From: Lasiosphaeris hirsuta
Lineage: Eukaryota > Ascomycota > Sordariomycetes > Sordariales > Lasiosphaeriaceae
NCBI GenBank assembly: GCA_030549175.1
Contig: JAUKUA010000002.1
Location: 2,542,001 to 2,606,000 of the forward strand
Direction: 5' to 3'
DNA: 64,000 nucleotides
Position numbers and translations under genes: made by a program. The notes under the pieces are model-generated. The model did not search any database. It worked only from the letters and a program-made list of their open reading frames with translations, and was not told the origin of the DNA. Positions 46,160 to 57,048 of the stretch are shown here, piece after piece (position 1 is the stretch's first letter; each line of letters opens with the position of its first letter).

Positions 46160-48212
46160 ATGGGGGCCGAAGCGAACACCTCAGGGCGGCACCTAGTGCA
46201 TAGGTGAGTTGACCCCGATATCTTCTAATGAGATTGACAGTGAGTGGCGTTGGCTGACTGAGCTGTTCGTGAATAGTCATGCCAAAGAGGGCGATGTCCC
46301 AGGAACGGTCAACTTGCAAGTTGCGGGTAAACTAAACCACCATAAAGCTCGGATTTGGACAGCCAACTAACACACTCACTGGTAGAGGGCGATGATAGCG
46401 CATACGGCCAAGCTCTTTACCCCGTGCCGGCAGAAGATCCAAATGACCCTCTCCAGGCATGCCGGACTCTCTGAACCCCTATTTCAGCAAATACTAATTC
46501 CCCTCGACAGTGGTCTCCTTCCCGAAAGATGCTTATTCTCGTCGTCTGCTCGCTCTATTCATTTCTCAGCAATTCCTCGCTACTGGGCCCTTCGGTGTAC
46601 ATCGGCATCTACGCCGAGGAGTTCGGCATTTCGCCCTCCAAAGCAAGCAATCTCGTCAGCTATGCCAATCTCGCGTTCGGATTTGGTTAGTCTTCCATGC
46701 CCAGAACCATTGACAGAAACGTGACACTAATGATAGAGATAGGCTCACTCCTCATGGTACCCCTTTATCATAAGATAGGCCGCCGACCAGTGATGCTGGG
46801 CTCGCTCCTGCTCGTAAGCCCACTGAGTCAGGTTCACATGGCGAGATGTTCAAGCTAACGTGATGAAATGTCTAGTACTGCGCTGGTCTCATTGGCTGTT
46901 CGCAGTCCACTTCATATGAGATGCTCATGGCATTCCGCGTCATTCACGCCTTTGGGTCATGCGTCTGTGAGGCTCTACCAGTTCAACTCGTCAACGACAT
47001 TTTCTTCCTTCATGAGCGTGGAAAGCGGCTCGGCATCTATACCGGTGAGATAACAACACTCCCAAGGGTGTTTAGGCCTACCTAACCATTGTGTACAGTC
47101 TGTCTCTGCCTTGGTTCCACTGGTCCGCTCTTTGCCGGTTACATGCTCAACGGTGGCTATTCCTGGCGTCTCTTTTTTTACGTCGAGTTTGCCTTTGGCG
47201 CCGCCCTCTTCCTTCTCGCCTTCTTCGTGGTCGAGGAGTCGGCCTATCGCCGCAAGTCCCCGGCCGGCTTGGCAGCACACGACGCCGGCGAAGAATCTCC
47301 AGATGGAGAGAAGCGGTCCGACACTGTTCTTGAGAACGAAGTGGCCGAGGTTATCCCACCGCGCAAGACTTTCATCCAGACGCTCAAGTTTTGGGGCGTG
47401 TGGGAGAAGGATTCCGAGTTCTTCATGATGATTGCCCGATCTTTTACCTACTTTTTTGTCCCGCACGTGTTTTGGGTCATCACAACTTACGGTAGGCCCA
47501 CTTTATATCTCTTATTTTTGGGGGACATGGCTGACAAGCAGTTTTTTATCTATTTATTTTAGGAATCTACATTGGTCTCGGAGCTTTAGCTTTTAACTAC
47601 ACCTTTCCGCTCAAGATTACCGCGGAGCCTTATAACTGGTCACAGCTCAACTCGGGCCTGATATCCCTCGCGTCTTTAGTCGGCTACCTACTCGCCATCC
47701 CCTTCACATCTTCGTCAGACAGGCTCGCGGCCTATCTCACTCGAAAAAACAATGGCATCCGTGAAGCCGAGATGCGGCTTGGCGTTATGGTTCCCGTGAT
47801 GTTTCTAGCGCCGGCGGGCCTCATTCTTTTCGGTTTTGCTGCCGAGAGGAACTTACACTGGATCGCCTACTTCATTGGCGTGGCGATGAACCAGTTCTGC
47901 AGCTACTTCTTCTTTACGTTTACCCTGGCCTACGCCATCGACAGCTACACATCCAACATCAGTGAGATGCTGATCGCGATGAACCTGGGTAAACAGGCCA
48001 TCAGCTTTGGCATGGGGTTGGATCTTTTGGACTGGGTGTTGGAACACGGATACGCCGTCATGATTGCGGGTGTTTTTGGCAGCATTGTGCTGCTGAACAA
48101 CCTGGCGCTGATTGTGTTTATGATTTGGGGAAAGAGGATTAGAGCATTCATGGCTAAGACGTGGCTTGCAAGAGTGCATCGACAAAGCGTCAAGGAGATT
48201 GCTACGCACTGA
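46160..48212 (+). CDS. MFS transporter, DHA1/HOL1-like drug:proton antiporter family
   Basis: Proton-coupled plasma-membrane transporter; substrate not predictable. Exons: 46160-46203, 46277-46326, 46386-46456, 46511-46685, 46743-46813, 46876-47044, 47099-47491, 47563-48212; 540 residues, about 12 membrane spans. The N-terminal cytosolic motif DPNDPLQWSPSRK is typical of fungal DHA transporters. The loop 2-3 motif is YHKIGRRPVMLG; GSTGPLFAGYM-NGGYSWR lies in the TM5-6 region; YAIDSY in the second half is typical of HOL1-like members. Intron 3 (46457-46510) uses a GC donor (CAG|GCATGC) with an ATACTAAT branch site; it is preferred because it keeps DPLQW intact, though a GTGCCG donor at the CCC codon 23 nt upstream would also be in frame. 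Convergent with GH105. Confidence 0.9.
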
Positions 48213-48536
48213 ATCAAGTCACGGCGTTACGGTATTGTGGGGGTGGGAGCTTGTTCCTGGTGTCGTGGCAATGATTTGTAATTGAATCAGGAGTAATGGA
48301 TGGATTCTGAGGGCAGGGACCACGATGCAGCTAGACATACCAGACAGATAATATTGAAATATTCAACAAGCTTACTTACATTTGCGGGGGTTGTTTCCTT
48401 GGAAATACTAGGTAGCTTTATGGAGGGATAGTAGGTCCAGCTAGCTACTCAGGGGCACCAGCAACAACGGTGCTTGGCGCCAACGATGCTGAATAAGATA
48501 GGCAGTGATCGGAAAGCTCTTGCTCTTCATTTCACT
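48213..48536. other. Convergent intergenic region
   Basis: 324 bases between the MFS and GH105 stop codons. Nothing beyond presumed 3' UTRs was seen. Confidence 0.45.
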
Positions 48537-49798
48537 CTATGTCTTGGCATTGTACATCTCCATCTCAGCACTGGCTAATATAAATGGGCCAACACCAATA
48601 AGAGAGTTTTCAACAACCGGAACCGTGGTATAGTACTGTTTTTCACGTGTCAGTATGTATTGCCCCGAAGAGTTCAACAGGGGCCCGTGAGTCTCACCTT
48701 ATAATCCCCATTCCCATCCAGACTCCCCACCCTCACCGTCCCCTCCCAATTCAACGTGCCCCCCGTTCCGTTCCTGGCCACGAACCTCTCCACCATCAGC
48801 CCGTACGCCTTCTTCGCTACCGCCGCATACCCGGCCACCTCCCCCTCGACAAACAGCCCCCTCCGGACCCCCTTCAGCAGCCCGTACGTGTACATGGCCG
48901 TCCCGCTGCTCTCCACATAGTTACCCTTCTGCCCGGGGTACGGCTGGTCCATGACGAGCCACCACCCGCCGCTCGCCGGGTCCTGCTCCCGCGCCACCGC
49001 CGCCGCCAGCTCGCGGAACCACCCGACCAGCACCTGGTACCCCGCGTGGCCCCGCGGGAACCACTCGAGCACATCGACCAGCGCCATGAGGTACCAGCCC
49101 TGGGCGCGGATCCACACGTGCGGGCTGGCGCCGACGGTGGCGCTGCCGGCGCTGCGGTCGGCCCACGGCGCGCGCAGCGACTCGTCGTAGCCGTGGCGCA
49201 GCATGTTGGTCCGCGGGTCCTTACAGTGCTGCTCGATCAGAGCGAACTGCTGCAGGATGTCGTCCCAGGCCGTCGTGTTGGCCGGCTGGAACAGCGCCGT
49301 GTGGGCGGCGTAGAACGGCGCCGCCATGAATAGGCCGTCTAGCCACATTTGGTTGGGGTACTTGGGGTCCTTGTGCCAGAAGCCGCCCGAGGCCGTGCGC
49401 TTCTGCTGCACGACCAGCTGGTTGTGTAGGAACGAGGCGGCCACTGCGTATTTGGGTGACTGGGTTAGGGTGTAGAGGTACAGCAGGGTGGAGCCGACGC
49501 GGATGTTGTCCAGTTGGTGGTCTTGGTAGTCCCATGCGCGGAAGGTGCCGTTGGCCAGGAGGAGGGAGTCGAGGGAAGTGGTGAGGAAGGAGTTGTACGA
49601 GGGGTTGGTGGTGAGGTTGGCCACGGCTTCGACGCCCCGGTAGAAGGTAGCCTCCGTGTACCACCGTGTTGCGGGTACCCCTCGGGTGATCAGACTATCA
49701 GTCATCCAGATGGAGTAAGGCTTTTCGGCAGCAGCGACGGCAGGTACATGGCTGCACAAGAGCAGGGACACTTGGAAAAGGAGGCGGGCGAGCCGCAT
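48537..49798 (-). CDS. Secreted GH105 unsaturated rhamnogalacturonyl hydrolase
   Basis: Cleaves the unsaturated uronic acid from oligosaccharides made by rhamnogalacturonan lyases; acts outside the cell on pectin fragments. Exon 1 is 48698-49798 and exon 2 is 48537-48635. The 62-nt intron begins GTGAGA and joins GNGDYK to YYTTVPVVENSLIGVGPFIL. 399 residues. An N-terminal signal peptide (MRLARLLFQVSLLLCSHVPA) is followed by an (alpha/alpha)6-barrel core with family motifs: WLDGLFMAAPF, carrying the Asp known as catalytic in GH88/GH105, and WIRAQGWYLMALVDVLEWFP, ESSGTAMYTYGL and GTVRVGSLDGNGDY. Several N-glycosylation sequons are present (NLTT, NGTF, NTTAW). Without the second exon the conserved C-terminus would be lost. 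Confidence 0.93.
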
Positions 49799-50300
49799 CT
49801 TGAGATGTGACGGAGGTCGCTACTCCCCAACCACTAAATGATATGGAAAGAGGATGCACGCACCAAAAGATTCCGAGGTTGAGGGGATTCAGCTCGCTGT
49901 TATGGGCGCATACGATGCCAGTCAAGTGCTGGGCCGGACGGAGAGCAGCAGATTACCGCAGCACGAGTTCGAGTTTAGCCTGTGTGCCTCAGTGGAGGAA
50001 CTTGAGCGTACGAGGAGGGCGGCTACTCTTGCCCTGTCCGACAGGTGGATAAATTTGATTGCACTTCATGTTCTCCACCTGTTTTGACTGCGTTGGGGTG
50101 CAAATTTGAACCACGAAGGGTACTGACTGGTATTGAAATCTTGGAAGACACCACTTGGGTGCCAGTGAGCCGAAAACGGCAGGAGCAAAATACTATAGAC
50201 CACCCCCCCCCCCCCCCCCCCGGATGAGAAATCCTCCTTCCCCAACTTTACCTCCATTCTTGAAATCCGATGGGCTATTGCTCGCTTCTGCAGAATAACC
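49799..50300. other. Intergenic region with a C(19) tract
   Basis: Lies upstream of GH105 and downstream of the b5-like gene. A 19-C homopolymer sits at 50203-50221, about 80 bp past the stop of the b5-like gene. No gene was seen. Confidence 0.45.
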
Positions 50301-53300
50301 TCATGCAACGCCTTGCGAATTTGAATTTATCTTTACTTGTTTGACTCCCTCTTGGCGTAAATTAGTCCCGGCTTGCTCGTCGAGTGACTGCTTCCTCTTG
50401 CGTGACTGTTTCTGATGTTCGAGCTCGCTGGCGAGCTTGCCGACTACAGGCGCGAGATGGCATGCAACGATGTCGTGCGCCAGCGACGGGTCGGTACACT
50501 CGCTGCCTCCGAATGAGGAAATTTTCTTCTTTATCTCATCGTTCGCATATCGTGCCAGATCTGTTGCAGTGAGCATCGGCCGTAGCCAGATTTATCATCC
50601 TGGGGCAAGGTGCAAAACTTACCAGTCACATCATAAACAATATTCTTGATGCTAACCCACACCTTTCCGAAATGCGGTGCCATATTAGGGGTCTCTGCGC
50701 TAGGAAGATGATACTCGCTGTTCTCCGCCAGCTCAGCAGCCGTAACGCTCCTGCTGGGAGACCCGGTGACGTAAGCAACTGCGAGCTCTGGAACGTTCAG
50801 CAGAGAGGCGAATAGTGTGCGTCGGTCAGCGACTTTGTTGAGGGCCGTGACATTCAAGCCGATGTATCGCTGAAGCTCAGCGTATCTCTGCTCGAAATGG
50901 GCTCTCGCTTCCAGCTGATCTTGGGCAGGCTCGATGTGCCCAAACCGATGGATCAACTGACCCGATACGTAGGCCTCACGGTCCATCTTGTACACGATGC
51001 TCCCGTACTGGACTTCCGAGTTGCTCTCGCGGATCGGGAAGCCGAGTGGCCTCTCCGGAACAACATAACCAATGTGATCCATCTTCTCAAGCAACTCCTC
51101 CCAGTTCTCGTGGGCACTGATAAACTCGGCTGTCGCGTCTCGGCCTGCCAAGTCGTGGATGACCTGCCGCCCACCAGGGTGGAAGTCAGCAAAATCTTTG
51201 GTCCAGTCTACTCATCGTGTTAGTAATTTGGGACCAAGACAGTAGAAACGACGGGGTTTCCTACCGCCCAACTGGTAGACCTTTCCATCAATCACCGTAG
51301 CCATGCCATTCCCCGGAAATATGCGTCTGCTAACATCCTTCACCGTAAAAACATGCTTCGGTAGGCTAAGGCTGATATCAGAGGCTCGCGGCTCGAAAAG
51401 CTTGGCGCAGCGATATGGCGTGAGACGCGCGAACAAGTCATCGCTATGACGAACGATATGGCCTACGAAGCCCTTGCTAGCGGCCGAATAGGCCACTCGC
51501 CGTTCCTCGTCACTGACAAAGGGGAAGTCTGTAATGTCGAACACATCATAGCCAACGTACACCCACTTCCGACGGCCATCTTCACCATCGTGTTCAAGAA
51601 TCTCAGTTAGCTCCTTTTCGAGCAAGAGCTTTCCGACAAATAGCTCGTCATGTCTGTGGTGAACGCGCTTAATTGCACGTTCGTCACCCAAAATGCGGCC
51701 GTTCTCAGTCAGGGTGGTCTTCAGGGCGAACTTATCTCCTTGCAGCGAGGAAACACCTATCGTGTTCACGGTGGTAGTCAGCCATCGGCAGGTACTCTCC
51801 CCCTCAACTTTGAGTTATTCTTGCGGAGTTGAAAGGGAATTGGACAGGGTTGCCACGAATGCCGGGAGGGCAACCACGGGATCACCCCGACTCCGCGCCT
51901 GCCGCCTTGGACTTTGTCTCGCGGGAGAGCGGACCCGCACACCAGTGCCCAGCTGGCTGCGAGTGTAGGGCAGTACGGTTCTGGCAGTGAGAGCCGGTAA
52001 GAACTCTCCCTCTTGGCAGATGGGCGTCGGCAACATCCTCTAACAGAGACGCTGCCGCTCGCCGCACTCCACTCGAGCGCCTCCACGCACAGGAGCCCGT
52101 GACTGGTTGTGCCTTTAGGGCCCAACCTTTCCAGTTTGGCTCTGGGATTTTCACGTGGTGCACAAGGTGTCATAAATGAAAAAGGAGAATTGGTTCCGCG
52201 CACTTACCACTTATATCAAACACATCAAAACCAGCCCGGCCATCGCTGAGAAGGACCCACCGGTCTGCATCCGATCGGTGGTCGGCCACTTCGCCGACGG
52301 ACCAAAAGACGACGGGGTCGGCCTTTTCCGTTTCGAAATTCTTTTGCTTTTGCTGGAGCTTTTTGATCACCAAGCTCGCTCTCTTCGCCTGACCACCCGC
52401 CGAGGGGACATTCCATGGAACCCCCCCATAGCCTGGCTGGTACCCCCCTGTCTGGCTATGTCCTGGCTGGCTGCTTCCTCGCCGGCTGTCGCTGGATGCA
52501 GACGATGGCACAAATGCTGTTGCTGCAGCGCTTAACTGGTGCGTACCTCGCTGGCTGCTTGGGGGTTGAGGATATACCGGCTGAGTTGCTGTAGGTGCGT
52601 AGGTGCTAGCCCTTTGCGGAGGCCACTGTGTTTGTACCTGGGACTGAGCCTGGGCTTGCGTCTGCTGTCGGGCCTTGTTCCTAGCACTCCGGGTCGCCCA
52701 GTACTCCTGGGCCTCCTGCTCCACCACGGCCCGGTTCACACCCCGTTGATCTGATGTCAACCGGGTTTTTCTCCAGTCCGCTACCATCTCGGCTTCGTCT
52801 TGAACCAACCCTCCAGATGTCCGCCGCCCCGGACTCAGCAGCAGTGGCGTATCATCCTCGGTATACCTTGTGCGCGCATCATACTTTCTCCACAAGTTCT
52901 TTTCCTTCTCTTGGCCGTCGTTCGGATCCGTATACTTGGCATGCGGGTCGTTCAGATACAGCTGCGGGTTGTATGGAGGGAACTCAAAGTCCCATCTCAA
53001 CCACCCACTCGCATCTAGGCGTGGATTCCTTGCCAAATCATTTACCTGGCGTCGCAAGCTCTCTGCCAATCGGAGGACAGCCGACGTGAGGTTATGATGG
53101 CTTGGCACCAGTGTGACCCATGACTCCACCGTCTGCTCACCGAGCCGAATCGTCATCTCACGACCATCGATCGGACCCTTGTCATAGTAAGCCGACATGA
53201 CTGGGCCGCCGCTGGCCCACTCGTAGTTTTCAGAAGACCCGGGCCCCCAGGAGTCAAGAAACCGAAAACGGGTCTTATGTTCGGCCGACTGGGACGGAAA

Positions 53301-55481
53301 CCATCGGTTGGGCATACTCTTGGCCCGGATGGAAAATTCATGCATCTCTTGATTTTCCTCCCAGGGGAGGACGGCTCCCATGAGAACCACCAGCGCGTTG
53401 AAAAGGTTCAGATGTGGAATCATCTGCATGGGGTTATCTTCGACGAATTCGTTCATGTACATGAGCCGAGTGCGGAGCTCTTGCATCGCTGCGTAGGCCC
53501 ACTTCTTGTCTTGCTGCCTGACGGCCTCGCCAAAGGAAGAGATGGGGACGCGGAACATGATTTGAGAGTAGGGACTCAATTGCCACTTCTTGTCTGCGAA
53601 AGACGCTGGTTAGAGACATGCTCTCCTAAAAGGGGGGGGGGGGGGGGGGGCAAATGGCGGGTGAGGCTTTACAGCATTCGTCGTGCCAGGGACGCAGATA
53701 ATCGTATATCTTCTTTCGGTCTCTGAAGTCGTTGAGCACGCCACGGTAGAGCTGATCCAGCTCCGTCGCGTGACTGACAAACACCTTGGACAAATCCTCA
53801 GTCTCCCTGGGTGACCAAACCCGAAACATGTCGAAGGGTTGCAAGACCGGAGCCCTGAGGTAACGGGGCACCTTCATCGAATTGGTCCCAAATTTGGCGA
53901 CAATGTTGGTCCAGTAGCGCTCCTGTTCCATGTTGGCTGCGTAAATGGTAGGTATCACGTACCTCTCTGTAACCTGAGGGTCCTTCCAACGATCGGGATA
54001 AATTCTGAGTAAGCCGGCCCAAAACGGATCCTCTGGATACCTGAATAAACCCAGGGCGTAGGGGCGGTAGTAGTTGAGCGAGTTCTCAGCATAGCCCGCT
54101 GCGAGAGGCGTGGGCGCCACCCTGATAACGCCGCCAAAGAGCCGCTTCTCCGCCGACAGACCCAGTTCTGATATGCCTTCACTCTTTAGCATCTGTTTCA
54201 ATGGTCAGTGAGGCTCAGGGGAAACAAACAGGGGGGTGGGGGGACTCGCAGGCTCGATGGTAGCTCGAGAAGAGTGGATGTTTTGCCGATGAATGTACTG
54301 TGCCTCTCCGAAGGCATGCTTGGTACCGAAAATGCAAGAGTCAGCTGAAATGTGCCGCGTCGGAGTCTGGTCGTCATGCTCTCACCATCAATTCATGAAC
54401 CAGCTAACCGGGTTGCAATGTCAGTCTCTCGAAAGGCAATGTCTTGGGAGGCACGCACGCACCGTGGAAGCCATCTGGAATTGGGCCATGTAGCGCTGAG
54501 CCTTCTCGTCGGCCGTGGTGCCCTGAACATGCGGCAGTGTGTTCAAGTTTTCGGTGCTCATACAAATCGCCACGAAAGGGCTCAGCCACTCTCCGTCTCT
54601 GCCGTATACGACTTGCGTATATGCGTGAGAGAGGGCGTGTGCTCGATTGTAATGCCCGTAGCCATCGAGGTCGTACTTGTCGAAAGCGGTCCAATGGATA
54701 TAAAAGCTTAGATCTAAGCTCTCTTTGTAGACTCTGTGTTGCTCCTGGGAACTCATCACGACATGTTCAGGCGCAAGGAGGTCTATGACTTTGGGTATAT
54801 TGTGACCTCCGGACGAGGGTACATCGGCCCATCTAGCATCTCGGGGAACGTCATCTTTCACGTCCTCTCGCGGTGCGAAGAACACAGCCTCCAACCTGCT
54901 CCAAAGTCAGTGCTCGTGGCCTTTTGCTTAGGGGTGTAGGGCACATCTGGGTGATACCATCGAGTCTTCAAAAGACGCTCAAGCATGCGGTTGGCCAACT
55001 CTATCGCGACCCTGAGGTGCTCCCAAACACGGGGGTCATCGACGCTCCACGTCCCCCTGGGCCCCCGGTAATCAAACCACCGGTCCTTTCGGAATGCCGG
55101 ATGCCAGCCTGCCTCATTGACGCTGATGGTTCCTTGTGGTGGGAGCCCGTGATTTATGGACGGCAGCTGCCACGTCCTGAGACCGAAGCTGTGCAGGCCT
55201 TGGAAGCGCTCGTGGAGGTAGAGCTTGTCGATCTCGTCGTCGGTCGGCTTCGGCATGGGTTGGAGCTGGCTGAGTTTGTCCAGGGTGTATCCCATCCCAA
55301 TGGGGTTTGGGATCCGTGGCAACTGGGGCGCGAATCCTGACTCGCCGCGTCGGGCATATGTTGGGTCGCTGATGCCCCCAAAGCTTTCCCTCCATGGCGT
55401 ATCTGGGTCCCGAGGGACTGAGGGATCCCATCCCACATCTCCAGCTGTCCCTAGGTAATGCGTCGTTGACATGGTGGGCAT
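50301..55481 (-). CDS. Giant cytochrome-b5-like heme/steroid-binding domain protein of unknown function
   Basis: 1449 residues over eight exons: 54958-55481, 54459-54895, 54250-54344, 53673-54192, 52208-53593, 51265-51807, 50623-51207, 50301-50560. Residues 1-960 match no family I know; landmarks are HALSHAYTQVVYG and FGTKHAFGEAQYIHRQN. Residues ~820-930 are Gln/Ser/Pro-rich. Four b5-like hairpins follow: WVLLSDGRAGFDVFDIS (~970), WVYVGYDVFDITDFPF (~1065), a full module with DFHPGG (His1178) and AGRDATAEFISAH (His1201), the two axial heme ligands, and WVSIKNIVYDVTDLA (~1348). No signal peptide or membrane segment is evident. Splices are solid except intron 5 (51808-52207, 400 nt), where the acceptor is the best guess and a small exon could be hidden; intron 3 (54193-54249) uses a GC donor. 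The start could also be the ATG at 55472. Confidence 0.8.
53632..53650. repeat. Homopolymer G(19), a C tract in intron 4 of the b5-like gene
   Basis: On the coding strand this is a 19-C run inside the 79-nt intron 53594-53672, where it could act as part of the pyrimidine tract. The length is likely to be variable or miscalled. Confidence 0.9.
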
Positions 55482-55809
55482 AAGAGGTTGAATCTTGGCG
55501 AAATGTTGTCGTCCAGAACGCGCTTTCCAGGAGCATGGCGGCACCTCGGATGCCCAATCTATCTATGTGTGGTGAGGTGCTCGACATTTCAGGACCGCCA
55601 AACAAAGAACGCCGGAAACGTTCAATTCTGAATCGCCCCAGGAAGCCACATGCGAATGAGCTTTCCCTCTTTGTCCTCGAAATCCAAGTGCTCAACAATA
55701 GCCTTGTAATGTCGGTTTCTCTGATCGTACTCTGAAATTGATGAAGCCAGAAAGCCGCTCGCTGAAGCTTACAAGTACATACATTGATTCTCCATTCATA
55801 CAACGCATA
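55482..55809. promoter_or_regulatory. Promoter region of the b5-like gene
   Basis: 328 bases between the PGAP4-like stop and the b5-like start, both on the minus strand. The short spacing means the b5 promoter probably lies within it. No element was recognised. Confidence 0.35.
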
Positions 55810-57048
55810 TCATGACTTCCTCCTCTCATCATTATCCAACAACATGATGCTCGGATCTATACCCCATTTAGACAAGCCCCTATCATCAGCCATCTTATCC
55901 AAAATGGCTGCCACCGGCAAATCATACGGTGGACTTCTGAAGATCCCCTGAAACTCTTCCAGGTGCCTCTGCTGAAACACAACTCCATGCCCACAACACC
56001 CCTCGCGCATCATCTCCTTGACGCCCGATGGATACGGCTTAAAGTGGTGCCTCATCGTTTCCGCCCCGCCCGCCATGACATACAAGCGTGCAAAAACGGG
56101 GATCCATAGCCCCAAGGTCAACCACGGCAGCGAATCCTGCCACAGCGCCTTGGGTGACGCCCCCTTGCGGTGGAAACCCCATCGGTACAGGCCGACCCCA
56201 ATCACTACTAGGACGGCATACAGCGGCAACAGGGTCCGTGTATACCCCATCCACTCGTTGACGCCGAGGTTCCACGTCGGCTTTGGCGTGTCAAACGCGC
56301 GGATGTAGACCCAGTCGTCGCCGCGTGAGCGCGCCGCCCGGTCGACGTATGGCAGGGCCGCGGTGAGGCGGGCGTGCCAGTCGCGGGTCGCGACGAAGTC
56401 GGGCTCTATCACCGCGGCGTACGAGGCCTGGGTGGCGCGGCAGGCCTCGAGGAGGACGGAATGGTCGAGGCGGCTGCGCTCGATGGACGATTTGCTGCGC
56501 GGCGGGGTGCCGTGGTTGACTTCAAACTCGACGGCGTGGTAGGGGCTCTCCAAGGGGTCCAGACCGGCGCTGGCATTGGGGTGGTAGACAAGGATTTCAT
56601 CGGCGATCTGCGGTAGCCATGGCTTGCTGAAGGCGAAGTGTTCGGTCGGCGATTTAGTGGCGAGGAGCACTACGATGTGCATCGACTCGCGGTCGTCGGG
56701 GGTGAGCCCATGGACGAGCGAGGCCAGGGTCCGGGTCAGCGAGGCCTCGGTATGGTGGCGCTTCTTGGTATCGCTGAGAATGCCAAGACACAGCCGCTTT
56801 GGCCACTTTTTCAAATGGTGAGTCTGGCGTGGTATACTTGCGGTCGGCCGGTCGGACTGGAGCAGCGTGAGGTGAGCGGCCACCTCGGCCTCACGGGTCC
56901 GCGACAGCTTGATCCCGGGCTCGGACTGCGGGTTGAAAAAGAAACTTGACGGCTCGTCAAAAAAGGCCGCCTGACAATATGTCGCGAGCGAGACCCAGGC
57001 AATTCCCAGGAGGGCATGCAAGGCCAATACGCGCAGTGACACGCGCAT
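55810..57048 (-). CDS. PGAP4-like (TMEM246-type) membrane glycosyltransferase
   Basis: Single exon, 412 residues. An N-terminal membrane anchor (LRVLALHALLGIAWVSLATY) is followed by a lumenal GT-A-like half with KRLCLGILSDTKKRHHTEAS, LVHGLTPDDRESMHIVVLL and YAAVIEPDFVATRDWHARL, where EPD is in the place of the usual DxD/EDD. Two more membrane spans follow (TLLPLYAVLVVIGVGLYRW and LPWLTLGLWIPVFARLYVM) as a hairpin inserted in the catalytic domain, and then a C-terminal half with GCCGHGVVFQQRHLEEF and PPYDLPVAAILDKMA. This anchor plus inserted hairpin is the topology described for PGAP4, the Golgi GPI side-chain N-acetylgalactosamine transferase. Fungal relatives are of unknown specificity; the substrate here is inference. 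Confidence 0.7.
   Translation of the reverse strand: MRVSLRVLALHALLGIAWVSLATYCQAAFFDEPSSFFFNPQSEPGIKLSRTREAEVAAHLTLLQSDRPTASIPRQTHHLKKWPKRLCLGILSDTKKRHHTEASLTRTLASLVHGLTPDDRESMHIVVLLATKSPTEHFAFSKPWLPQIADEILVYHPNASAGLDPLESPYHAVEFEVNHGTPPRSKSSIERSRLDHSVLLEACRATQASYAAVIEPDFVATRDWHARLTAALPYVDRAARSRGDDWVYIRAFDTPKPTWNLGVNEWMGYTRTLLPLYAVLVVIGVGLYRWGFHRKGASPKALWQDSLPWLTLGLWIPVFARLYVMAGGAETMRHHFKPYPSGVKEMMREGCCGHGVVFQQRHLEEFQGIFRSPPYDLPVAAILDKMADDRGLSKWGIDPSIMLLDNDERRKS

Noticed and set aside
46420..46510. Longer GT-donor version of MFS intron 3 (GTGCCG donor)
   Set aside because: It is in frame but removes the conserved DPNDPLQ segment before the first membrane span; the GC-AG version keeps it.
51808..52207. 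Coding exon inside the 400-nt intron of the b5-like gene (acceptor near 52040)
   Set aside because: The frame is open for about 50 codons, but the translation does not resemble the expected b5-like continuation and ends in a stop without a good donor; left open rather than annotated.
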